Notes under the pieces: generated by a model
The model's input: the letters and a program-made list of their open reading frames with translations, nothing else
What the model was told of the DNA's origin: nothing
The model's database searches: none
Shown: positions 1-6,150 of the stretch, piece after piece
Layout: each line of letters opens with the position of its first letter
How positions within the stretch are numbered: position 1 is the stretch's first letter
Source: Acholeplasmatales bacterium
GTDB lineage: Bacteria; Bacillota_I; Bacilli_A; Acholeplasmatales; Anaeroplasmataceae
DNA length: 8,482 nt
Assembly: GCA_016282815.1 (NCBI GenBank)
Contig: JAEELU010000123.1
Span: 1-8,482 of the forward strand
Direction of reading: 5' to 3'
Made by a program: the position numbers and the translations under genes

Positions 1-300
1 ACTATTACATTAATGGTTGCTATAGCACCAAACAATACAGTTCATCAGGTAGAATTCCTAGAAAATGGTCAATCATTTGCTGGAACAGTTAAAACACATG
101 TAAAGTCAAACTATAACTCAAGCAAGGAAGAGGTTTATGAATTAAATCCTTATTCTAATGGTGAGCAAAAGAAAATCGATGATTTAACTGAAGCAGAAGT
201 AAATGGTATAGATGTTAAATGTGGAGCAACATATGGTGCTACCCTAGTAAAAGATTTAGTTAACATTGCGTTAGCTGATGCGAAGGGAGGCAATCAATAA
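1..300 (+). CDS. rnfG: Electron transport complex subunit RnfG, C-terminal part (5' end outside window)
   Basis: This is the C-terminal end of the periplasm-side flavoprotein of the Rnf complex, which carries a covalently bound FMN in the electron path between ferredoxin and NAD. The frame is open from base 1, so the ATG at 13 is internal and the gene begins before the window. About 99 residues are visible, ending at TAA 298-300. The FMN-binding domain shows the attachment motif DVKCGAT (211-231), matching the family pattern D-x-x-(S/T)-G-A-T; the final Thr (codon 229-231) is the expected flavin attachment site for ApbE. Cys replaces the usual Ser/Thr two residues before the Ala. Its stop codon overlaps the rnfE start by one base, and a GGGAGG ribosome site for rnfE lies inside its end. 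The neighbours rnfE and rnfA argue for Rnf; NqrC of Na+-NQR is the alternative, but no nqrF follows. Confidence 0.85.
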   Translation, partial: TITLMVAIAPNNTVHQVEFLENGQSFAGTVKTHVKSNYNSSKEEVYELNPYSNGEQKKIDDLTEAEVNGIDVKCGATYGATLVKDLVNIALADAKGGNQ

Positions 301-1142
301 TGGAAAAGAAAGTTTCTAACAAAGTTTCTAGTAAAGCAGTATTCCTTGCTGGTATTATCAAGGAAAACCCAGTATTCGTTGCTTTACTTGGTTGCTGTCC
401 TACACTTGCTACAACAAAGAGTGTTGAAGCAGCATTAGGTATGGGATTATTAGTTATCCTAGTATTAATTGGTTCAAATGTATTAATTTCTTTATTAAGA
501 AAGGTTATACCTGCAGAGGTAAAGATTCCTTGTTATATCGTTATCATTGCAACATTCGTTACAATTATTAAGATGCTAACTCAGGCATTTATACCTGCGT
601 TATATGATTCACTTGGCGTATTTATATCATTGATAGTTGTTAACTGTATAATTTTAGGTAGAGCAGAATCATTTGCTTCTAAAAATGGTCCTAAGGCATC
701 ATTCTTCGATGCATTAGGTACAGGTATCGGATTTACAATGGCATTATGTATAATTGCATTCATCAGAGAATTCATAGGAACTGGTGCATTAACATTTGGT
801 TATTACTTCCCACTTCCTACACCACTTAAGTGGCAAATATTACCTGAATCAATCGCAATTAGCTTATTTGTTCAATCTGCTGGTGGCTTCCTAGTATTAG
901 GATGTGTACTTGCATTTATCGCTTGGAGATCAAATGTAAAGGCTGATAAGAAGGCCGCAGCTGAAAAAGCAAGAATCGAAGAATTAAAGGCTAAAAAGGC
1001 AGCTGAGGTTGCAGCAAAGAAGGCAGCTGAAGAAGCAGCAGCTAAGCAAGGTTCAGAGGCTAAGGAATTAGAGGAGAGTCCTAAGGAAGAAAAGAAGGAT
1101 AATCCTGAAAAGCCTTTAGAACCTACTAAGGAGGTGGCATAA
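300..1142 (+). CDS. rnfE: Electron transport complex membrane subunit RnfE with charged C-terminal tail
   Basis: This is an integral membrane subunit of the ion-pumping ferredoxin:NAD oxidoreductase, paired with RnfA around a membrane-embedded [2Fe-2S] cluster. Family signatures are clear: NPVFVALLGCCPTLATT near residues 23-39, VVNCIILGRAESFASKNG at 113-130, and FFDALGTGIGFT at 135-146. The expected cluster ligands are Cys33 and Cys116. Several hydrophobic segments cover residues 13-210. RnfE/NqrD proteins usually stop soon after the last helix. This one continues for about 69 residues (212-280), first rich in Lys/Ala/Glu and probably helical, then rich in Pro/Glu/Lys. Residue 32 is a second Cys, where Leu is usual. 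The start at 300 overlaps the rnfG stop (TAATG) and has GGGAGG at 285-290. The gene ends one base before rnfA, whose ribosome site is in its tail. Confidence 0.93.
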   Translation: MEKKVSNKVSSKAVFLAGIIKENPVFVALLGCCPTLATTKSVEAALGMGLLVILVLIGSNVLISLLRKVIPAEVKIPCYIVIIATFVTIIKMLTQAFIPALYDSLGVFISLIVVNCIILGRAESFASKNGPKASFFDALGTGIGFTMALCIIAFIREFIGTGALTFGYYFPLPTPLKWQILPESIAISLFVQSAGGFLVLGCVLAFIAWRSNVKADKKAAAEKARIEELKAKKAAEVAAKKAAEEAAAKQGSEAKELEESPKEEKKDNPEKPLEPTKEVA

Positions 1143-1143
1143 C

Positions 1144-1728
1144 ATGAATTGGATAGTTGCATTCGTGCTTGGTATTATCAATGCCATGCTAATCAATAAT
1201 GTTACATTATCAAGATTCTATGGTATATGTCCATTCCTAGGTGTTTCTAAGAAAACATCAAGTGCTCTTGGTATGGGTCTAGCTGTAACATTCGTAATCG
1301 TACTTGCAAGTGCTATTTGTTGGCCAATTTATCAACTATTAAAGGTAGCTGGTATTCCATTCATGGATACTATTACTTACATTTTAGTAATTGCTTCATT
1401 AGTTCAATTAATTGAAATGATTATTAAGAAATATTCACCATCTTTATATAAGGCATTAGGTGTTTATTTACCACTTATTACAACAAACTGTGCTGTATTA
1501 GGTGTTGCTCAAGGTAACACAGATCAAGCATTATCATTTGGTGATTCAATGGCTAATGCTATTGGTACAGGTGTTGGTTTCGCTGTTGTTATATTCTTAT
1601 TCTCTGCTATTAGATATCGTCTTGATGCAGCTAATACTCCTAAAGCATTTAAGGGTATCCCTATTGCTTTAATAACTGCAGCCTTAATGGCCATGGCGTT
1701 CCTAGGCTTTAGCGGAATGATTAAATAA
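1144..1728 (+). CDS. rnfA: Electron transport complex membrane subunit RnfA
   Basis: This is the membrane partner of RnfE; together they hold the [2Fe-2S] cluster that passes electrons across the membrane in Rnf and NQR complexes. The 194-residue length fits the family. The N-terminal signature INNVTLSRFYGICPFLGVSKK carries cluster ligand Cys29. The inverted-repeat half has YLPLITTNCAVLGVA with Cys116. About six hydrophobic segments are visible, as expected for RnfA/NqrE. The start is set by a very strong ribosome site, AAGGAGGTGG (1128-1137), just before the ATG. There is one base between the rnfE stop and this start, and the stop codon overlaps the start of the next small gene (TAATG), so the whole set is translationally coupled. 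The first half resembles RnfE because the two subunits are paralogues. Confidence 0.95.
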   Translation: MNWIVAFVLGIINAMLINNVTLSRFYGICPFLGVSKKTSSALGMGLAVTFVIVLASAICWPIYQLLKVAGIPFMDTITYILVIASLVQLIEMIIKKYSPSLYKALGVYLPLITTNCAVLGVAQGNTDQALSFGDSMANAIGTGVGFAVVIFLFSAIRYRLDAANTPKAFKGIPIALITAALMAMAFLGFSGMIK

Positions 1729-1964
1729 TGGAAGTATTATATTTAATATTAGGTATTGGTTTAATTGTATTCTTCGCAGTTTTATTCTTCGTAACATTCG
1801 TAATCAATAGGAGAACCCCTGTTCCTAAGGGTTGCGAAAACATTAGAATTAGTGAGGAAAACTGCAGTACTTGTAACAATACCTCATGTAGTATTAGAGA
1901 ACGTTTCGACATAGATAAGGTAAAAGAAGATATAGAGAATGAGGAAATAAAGGAGGAAGAATAA
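1728..1964 (+). CDS. Small one-helix membrane protein with four cysteines, NqrM-like
   Basis: This 78-residue protein has one strongly hydrophobic helix (about residues 3-26), a basic stop (NRR), then a short domain with Cys36, Cys46, Cys49 and Cys54 (C-x9-C-x2-C-x4-C) and an acidic tail. The layout resembles NqrM (DUF539), a single-helix four-cysteine protein needed in bacteria with Na+-NQR to mature the iron site between NqrD and NqrE, the homologues of RnfE and RnfA. Position directly after rnfE-rnfA supports an iron or Fe-S delivery role. NqrM assignment is inferred from architecture, because the cysteine spacing is not identical to the NqrM pattern as I recall it. Alternatives are a detached cluster-binding subunit or a FeoB-associated Cys-rich type protein. 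The start overlaps the rnfA stop. The rnfB ribosome site AAAGGAGG (1949-1956) lies inside its 3' end. Confidence 0.6.
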   Translation: MEVLYLILGIGLIVFFAVLFFVTFVINRRTPVPKGCENIRISEENCSTCNNTSCSIRERFDIDKVKEDIENEEIKEEE

Positions 1965-1965
1965 T

Positions 1966-2283
1966 ATGGAAATATTATGGTCTGTAATTATATTAGCATC
2001 ATTAGGCTTAATCTTTGGTATTGGTCTAGCTGTTGCTGCAAAGATATTCCACGTTGATATTGATACTAGAATTGAAGATATCACAAAGATGCTACCTAAC
2101 GCTAACTGTGGTGCTTGCGGATTCCCTGGTTGTGCAGGATTTGCTGAGGCTATAGTTGAAGGAAAAGCAGAATCACTAAGTCAGTGTAAGCCTGGTGCTA
2201 AATCAGGTAAGCCTGAGGAAATTAGAAAGTATTTGGATGAGCATCCAAATCCAGATGGAAGTATTAATCCAATAAAGAAGTAA
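1966..2283 (+). CDS. rnfB: Minimal RnfB: membrane anchor plus one [4Fe-4S] domain, no ferredoxin domains
   Basis: RnfB normally receives electrons from ferredoxin and passes them to the RnfA/RnfE cluster. The N-terminal part is typical: a hydrophobic anchor (residues 4-25), then LPNANCGACGFPGCAGFAEA and a later Cys. Cys48, Cys51, Cys56 and Cys74 give the C-x2-C-x4-C-x17-C [4Fe-4S] motif of the RnfB family. The protein ends at residue 105, soon after this domain, with a Pro/Asn-rich tail. Known RnfB proteins continue with at least two ferredoxin-type [4Fe-4S] clusters, which are absent here. A terminator starts within a few bases of the TAA, so no detached second half follows. It is the last gene of the operon, one base after the preceding stop, with AAAGGAGG at 1949-1956. 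It could alternatively be viewed as an Rnf-associated Fe-S protein rather than the full functional RnfB. Confidence 0.85.
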   Translation: MEILWSVIILASLGLIFGIGLAVAAKIFHVDIDTRIEDITKMLPNANCGACGFPGCAGFAEAIVEGKAESLSQCKPGAKSGKPEEIRKYLDEHPNPDGSINPIKK

Positions 2284-2287
2284 ATGA

Positions 2288-2330
2288 AAAAGCGGATTCC
2301 TTATCAAAAAAGGTTTCCGCTTTTATATTT
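2288..2330. terminator. Bidirectional intrinsic terminator between rnfB and preA
   Basis: The arms AAAAGCGGA (2288-2296) and TCCGCTTTT (2316-2324) form a 9-bp stem, extended by CC/GG past a TT/TT mismatch. A T-rich run follows on the + strand (to 2334). On the - strand the same stem is followed by a short T run, so it can also end the convergent preA transcript, whose stop codon is 9 bases away. Confidence 0.85.
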
Positions 2331-2332
2331 TT

Positions 2333-3805
2333 TTATTTATGGTTTTTTGGTATTTTAATATTACTTGATGTTATTGAATTTGTAGGACATACGATTACGC
2401 ATAAATGACATCCTACGCATTTTGATGAATCAAGTGTAGGAACTCTATTTATTAATTTCATAGCTTGATGTCCTCCATCGCTACATGATATATAGCATCT
2501 ACCACAGCCTACACATGTTGAATGATTGATTTTTGGATAAATAATATAATCTCTATCTATATTCTTAATATCAACTATCTTATTTTTATTATATCCTTGT
2601 AATTCACTCATTGATATATTATTTTCGCCTAAGAATAATTCAAGTCCATCAATTAAATCATCAATTATTCTATATCCATATTCCATTACAGCAGTAGTTA
2701 TTTGTAATGATTTTGCACCTAAAGATAAAAACATTATTGCATCCTCATATGTATATATTCCACCCATACCAGAAATATGCATATCAGAGAATTCCTCGTT
2801 TTGTGTTAGCTCTGATATGAATCTTAATGCTATTGGCTTTACTGATTGTCCACTTAAACCGCCAACTGCTATATCATGACTGTTATCATATATACCATTA
2901 ATGACATCAAATTCAGTGATTGATTTTATTGTATTAATTGCAGAAATACCTTTCGCACCACCACGTTTAGCAGCAAGTGCTGCTTGCGTCATAGACATAA
3001 CATTTGGTGTTAGTTTTGCGATTACTGGTATTTTAACTACACTTGTTACGGCCTTTGTATATAGCTCTACTAAACGTGGTATTTGACCAACATCACTACC
3101 TGTTTCATCCTCGGTCATGTTTGGGCAAGAGAAATTAAGCTCTAGGGCAGAAGCACCTGCTTTTTCAGCTCGCATTGCTAAGTATTTCCATTCCTTTTCG
3201 TCTCTACCCATAATAGAGATTAATAGAAATTTATTTGGAAATTCCTCTTTAAGCTTACTAATCATTTCAATATTATCTATTACTGAGTGATCACTTAATT
3301 GTTCAATATTTTTAAAGGATTGGATTGTACCAGAAATTCCCTTTATTGCAGAATAACGAGGAGATGCCTCATGCATATCAAACATTGATATAGTTTTAAA
3401 TGAAGCACCAGCCCATCCTGCAATAAATGCTCTTTTCAGCATATCATAATTAGATGCGACAACAGAAGAGCTAAGTAGAAATGGGTTTTCTATTGGAATT
3501 CCACAAATATCGGATTTTAGTATATTCCTTTTGAAATTAAGATTATGCGTTATTTTTTCGTCGTAGCAACGAGATAAAATAGCTTTAATTTTAACTTGCT
3601 TAGGTATTACACATGAATTTTCACAATCTGCATTACAATTAATACATGCATTAGTTAATTTTTCTACAGCACCCTTATAATTTGAGAATCGTAGTGAACG
3701 TAGTACCTTTCCTGGTTCTTGGTTATAATTACAAGTCTTACTACACATAGGATCATAACATAAAAGACAAGGTATTAAATCCCTCTTATATATAGGTATA
3801 CTCAT
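2333..3805 (-). CDS. preA: PreA-type dihydropyrimidine dehydrogenase subunit with extra N-terminal Fe-S domain
   Basis: PreA is the FMN and Fe-S subunit of dihydropyrimidine dehydrogenase, which interconverts uracil/thymine and their dihydro forms. The FMN TIM-barrel covers about residues 95-400, with NPFLLSSSVVASNYDM, FNFSCP-type LNFSCPNM (223-230), GSDVGQ (236-241), AAKRGGAKGISAINT, SGQSVKPIALRFI and SGMGGI. A two-cluster ferredoxin domain follows: Cys431/434/437/441 and Cys463/466/469/473. At 490 residues it is about 80 longer than E. coli PreA as I remember it. The excess is an N-terminal domain with Cys13/16/21/25 and Cys54/57/61/65, like the front of eukaryotic DPD and of PreT, but without their FAD/NADPH parts. 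No preT is adjacent. The start has AAGGAGGT (3812-3819, - strand) and its own promoter, so it is monocistronic. Family is secure; the substrate is inferred, and a dihydroorotate-type or other dihydro substrate is possible. Confidence 0.85.
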   Translation of the reverse strand: MSIPIYKRDLIPCLLCYDPMCSKTCNYNQEPGKVLRSLRFSNYKGAVEKLTNACINCNADCENSCVIPKQVKIKAILSRCYDEKITHNLNFKRNILKSDICGIPIENPFLLSSSVVASNYDMLKRAFIAGWAGASFKTISMFDMHEASPRYSAIKGISGTIQSFKNIEQLSDHSVIDNIEMISKLKEEFPNKFLLISIMGRDEKEWKYLAMRAEKAGASALELNFSCPNMTEDETGSDVGQIPRLVELYTKAVTSVVKIPVIAKLTPNVMSMTQAALAAKRGGAKGISAINTIKSITEFDVINGIYDNSHDIAVGGLSGQSVKPIALRFISELTQNEEFSDMHISGMGGIYTYEDAIMFLSLGAKSLQITTAVMEYGYRIIDDLIDGLELFLGENNISMSELQGYNKNKIVDIKNIDRDYIIYPKINHSTCVGCGRCYISCSDGGHQAMKLINRVPTLDSSKCVGCHLCVIVCPTNSITSSNIKIPKNHK

Positions 3806-3840
3806 AATGATACCTCCTTTTTAATCGATATATTTAGTTT

Positions 3841-3849
3841 ATTATAGCA
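3841..3849 (-). promoter_or_regulatory. Extended -10 promoter of preA
   Basis: On the - strand the sequence reads TGCTATAAT, a perfect -10 (3841-3846) with the TGn extension (3847-3849). No good -35 is seen at 17-18 bases; that region is occupied by the terminator of the upstream gene. The ribosome site and start lie about 25-36 bases downstream. Confidence 0.65.
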
Positions 3850-3854
3850 TAATA

Positions 3855-3885
3855 ACGAAAAAAATAGCACAACCTGTGCTATTTT
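3855..3885 (-). terminator. Intrinsic terminator of the lysS operon, overlapping the last stop codon
   Basis: Reading the - strand, AAAATAGCACA, a GGT loop and TGTGCTATTTT form a perfect 11-bp stem (3861-3885) followed by further T residues. The TAG stop of the upstream unknown gene (3879-3881) is inside the first arm. It separates lysS transcription from preA. Confidence 0.88.
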
Positions 3886-4487
3886 CTAGTTTTATTGATT
3901 TGTGCATTTAATATATCATTATAGATATTTAAATCATTATCATCGTATATTCCATATTCCTGAGCTATTTCATAATAGATTTCATCAATTGTATGTAACT
4001 CTATATTATGAGAAGCGAATAGGTTATCTACCGTTTCATTTACGTATACGAAATATTCATCCTCGATATTCTTGTGACTATCAATATCCTGGATTATTTT
4101 ACCCTTTAATTCTAACAATGGTTTAATTTCAATATCAGTTAATTCATTGGATTTTGCTTCATCAATAAATTCATTAACGTATAATAATAAATTAATTGTT
4201 TTAGCAAGCTTTTCCATTTCCTTCATATCCTTTTTGAATGTGAATTCAAATAAGGTATTAATTAAGTGGAAATTATCATAAATATAATCAAAGCCTGTAG
4301 AGAAGAAGACATCCTCATCCTCTGTAAGCTTTCTTTTTTTATGCTCGATGTTTAAAAAATCTACAACCATTAAAACAGGAGAGAATCTTGATATTATTTT
4401 ACTATCATGCTTAACAAGTGTACTTATTAAATCATAATTCTCACGTTTAAATGATTCATAATCCTCGTATATATCGTTTCTATCCAT
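3879..4487 (-). CDS. Unknown 202-residue acidic protein coupled to lysS
   Basis: I do not recognise this family. It is 202 residues, soluble-looking, rich in Asp/Glu/Lys/Ile/Tyr, and contains no cysteine. Predicted character is mostly helical: amphipathic stretches include roughly residues 85-110 (KKDMKEMEKLAKTINLLLYV) and 120-135. There is no signal peptide or clear membrane helix. A short hydrophobic stretch near residues 36-45 (SPVLMVVDFL) looks like a buried core segment. The ATG is one base after the lysS stop (TAATATG on the - strand) with no strong ribosome site of its own, so translation probably depends on reinitiation after lysS. Its stop codon is inside the terminator hairpin. Codon use matches its neighbours, so there is no sign of transfer. 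The tie to lysS is positional only and gives no function. Confidence 0.8.
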   Translation of the reverse strand: MDRNDIYEDYESFKRENYDLISTLVKHDSKIISRFSPVLMVVDFLNIEHKKRKLTEDEDVFFSTGFDYIYDNFHLINTLFEFTFKKDMKEMEKLAKTINLLLYVNEFIDEAKSNELTDIEIKPLLELKGKIIQDIDSHKNIEDEYFVYVNETVDNLFASHNIELHTIDEIYYEIAQEYGIYDDNDLNIYNDILNAQINKTRK

Positions 4488-4488
4488 A

Positions 4489-6072
4489 TTATCTAGTCTT
4501 CATTTGAGGGAATAGAATAACATCACGAATAGTAGTAGATTCAGTTAAGAAGATGATTAATCTATCGATACCGATACCAATACCACCAGCTGGAGGCATA
4601 CCATACTCTAATGATTCACAGAAGTCGACATCCATTTCATTAGCTTCATCGTTACCCTTAGCCTTTTCCTTCATTTGCTCTTCGAATCTTTCTCTTTGAT
4701 CAATTGGGTCATTTAATTCTGTATATGCGTTAGAGAATTCCTTACCACCAATGAATAATTCAAATCTTTGAACAAATCTTGGATCATTAGGATCCTTCTT
4801 AGTAAGTGGTGATATCTCAATTGGGTGTCCCATTAGGAATGTAGGCTGAATTAGCTTTTCCTCACAGAATTCCTCGAAGAATGCGTTAATAACATGTCCT
4901 ACAGTGAAGTGTGGCTCAACTGGAACCTTATGCTCCTTAGCAATAGCGATAGCTTCCTCAAGTGTGTAATTATTATTTTTGAAATCTACACCTGTAGCTT
5001 CCTTAATTAATTCACACATAGTTACTCTTCTGAATGGCTTAGATATATCAATTAATCCGCCATTTTCTATTGTCATATCCTCTGGATTTTCAATAGTAGT
5101 AAATGGGTTTTTGAATACTGTTTTACCAATTACCTTATTTGCTGCATAACGAATAACACCCTCGTTTAAATCCATCATTGATGATAAATCACCAAATGCT
5201 TGGTATAATTCAACAGTAGTGAATTCAGGGTTATGAGTCTTATCCATACCTTCGTTACGGAAGATTCTACCAATTTCATATACTCTTTCAAGTCCACCAA
5301 CAAGAAGTCTCTTTAAATGTAACTCCGTAGCGATACGTAAATAGAAGTTAGAATCTAATGCGTTATGATGTGTAATGAATGGTCTTGCAGTAGCGCCACC
5401 TTGAATGTTTTGTAATACTGGTGTTTCAACCTCAATAAATCCCTCATTATCGAAATATTCTTGCATAGCACGAATAATTCTTGGTCTTTGCATAGCAACA
5501 CGCTTTGCATCCTCATTCATAATTAAGTCTAGATATCTTCTACGATATCTTTCCTCAACATCCTGTAGACCATGGAATTTTTCTGGAAGAGGTCTTAATG
5601 CTTTAACAAGGTGAGTATACTTAGTACAATTAATTGTTACCTCACCAGTCATTGTAAGCATGATATTACCTTCAATACCTACGAAATCACCGATATCTGC
5701 CATTTTGAATAAATCATAATTAGCTTCACCAACTGTATCTCTTTTGATATAGATTTGGATTTTGCCCATCTTATCTTGAATAGAGAAGAATGAAGCCTTA
5801 CCCATTTTACGGATAAACATTATTCTACCAGCAACACTTACAGTCATATTTTTATTTTCTAAATATTCATGTAATTGTGCCTTTAATGTTTCCTCATCTA
5901 AATCCTTATGTGCTTCCTTAAAAGCATTTATTTCTTTATTAGCTAAATCCTTAACATCTTGGCTATGATTTTTTTGATCATATGCTTGTCCAAAAGGATC
6001 TAAACCTAATTCTTTATATTTATCTAGCTTTGCTCTTCTTGCTAGCTCTTGGTCTGATAATTTTTCTGCCAT
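4489..6072 (-). CDS. lysS: Lysyl-tRNA synthetase, class II
   Basis: This cytoplasmic enzyme charges tRNA-Lys with lysine using ATP. All class II landmarks are present: an N-terminal anticodon-binding OB-fold (about residues 77-155, SVAGRIMFIRKMGKASF), motif 1 around 210-221 (GFIEVETPVLQ), the QGGATARPF loop (224-232), motif 2 at 269-288 (FRNEG with HNPEF), and motif 3 at 496-510 (GGIGIGIDRLIIFLT). At 527 residues it is slightly longer than E. coli LysS; the extra length seems to be in the N-terminal segment and in the insert around 321-345. The start is set by AAGGAGG at 6081-6087 on the - strand. It is first in a two-gene operon with the unknown gene at 3879-4487. Its upstream region of only about 140 bases has no T-box, so the T-box in this window does not serve it. 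Confidence 0.98.
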   Translation of the reverse strand: MAEKLSDQELARRAKLDKYKELGLDPFGQAYDQKNHSQDVKDLANKEINAFKEAHKDLDEETLKAQLHEYLENKNMTVSVAGRIMFIRKMGKASFFSIQDKMGKIQIYIKRDTVGEANYDLFKMADIGDFVGIEGNIMLTMTGEVTINCTKYTHLVKALRPLPEKFHGLQDVEERYRRRYLDLIMNEDAKRVAMQRPRIIRAMQEYFDNEGFIEVETPVLQNIQGGATARPFITHHNALDSNFYLRIATELHLKRLLVGGLERVYEIGRIFRNEGMDKTHNPEFTTVELYQAFGDLSSMMDLNEGVIRYAANKVIGKTVFKNPFTTIENPEDMTIENGGLIDISKPFRRVTMCELIKEATGVDFKNNNYTLEEAIAIAKEHKVPVEPHFTVGHVINAFFEEFCEEKLIQPTFLMGHPIEISPLTKKDPNDPRFVQRFELFIGGKEFSNAYTELNDPIDQRERFEEQMKEKAKGNDEANEMDVDFCESLEYGMPPAGGIGIGIDRLIIFLTESTTIRDVILFPQMKTR

Positions 6073-6101
6073 ATTATAAGCCTCCTTAAAAATACCAATT
6101 G

Positions 6102-6131
6102 ATTATATCATATAAAATATGATAAAAGCAA
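6102..6131 (-). promoter_or_regulatory. lysS promoter with a palindrome in the spacer
   Basis: On the - strand, -35 TTGCTT (6126-6131) and -10 TATAAT (6102-6107) are 18 bases apart. The spacer and the edge of the -10 hold a perfect inverted repeat, TATCATAT-AAA-ATATGATA (6106-6124). The lysS ribosome site lies about 15 bases downstream of the -10. Confidence 0.6.
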
Positions 6132-6150
6132 TAAAAACACCAAATAATCA

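Noticed and set aside
13..300. A complete 95-residue gene starting at the ATG at 13.
   Set aside because: The frame is open to base 1, there is no ribosome site before 13, and the content matches only the C-terminal part of RnfG.
872..1162. Long open frame on the - strand opposite the end of rnfE.
   Set aside because: It mirrors the repetitive Lys/Ala/Glu codons of the RnfE tail, has Ser/Ala-rich low-complexity content and no ribosome site.
1..2283. Reading the operon as Na+-NQR instead of Rnf.
   Set aside because: The final gene has the RnfB four-cysteine motif, and no NqrF-like FAD/[2Fe-2S] gene follows; the NqrM-like gene is the only NQR-like trait.
2284..2335. Possibility that rnfB is frameshifted and its ferredoxin half continues downstream.
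   Set aside because: A terminator hairpin starts 5 bases after the stop, and no Cys-rich frame follows on the + strand.
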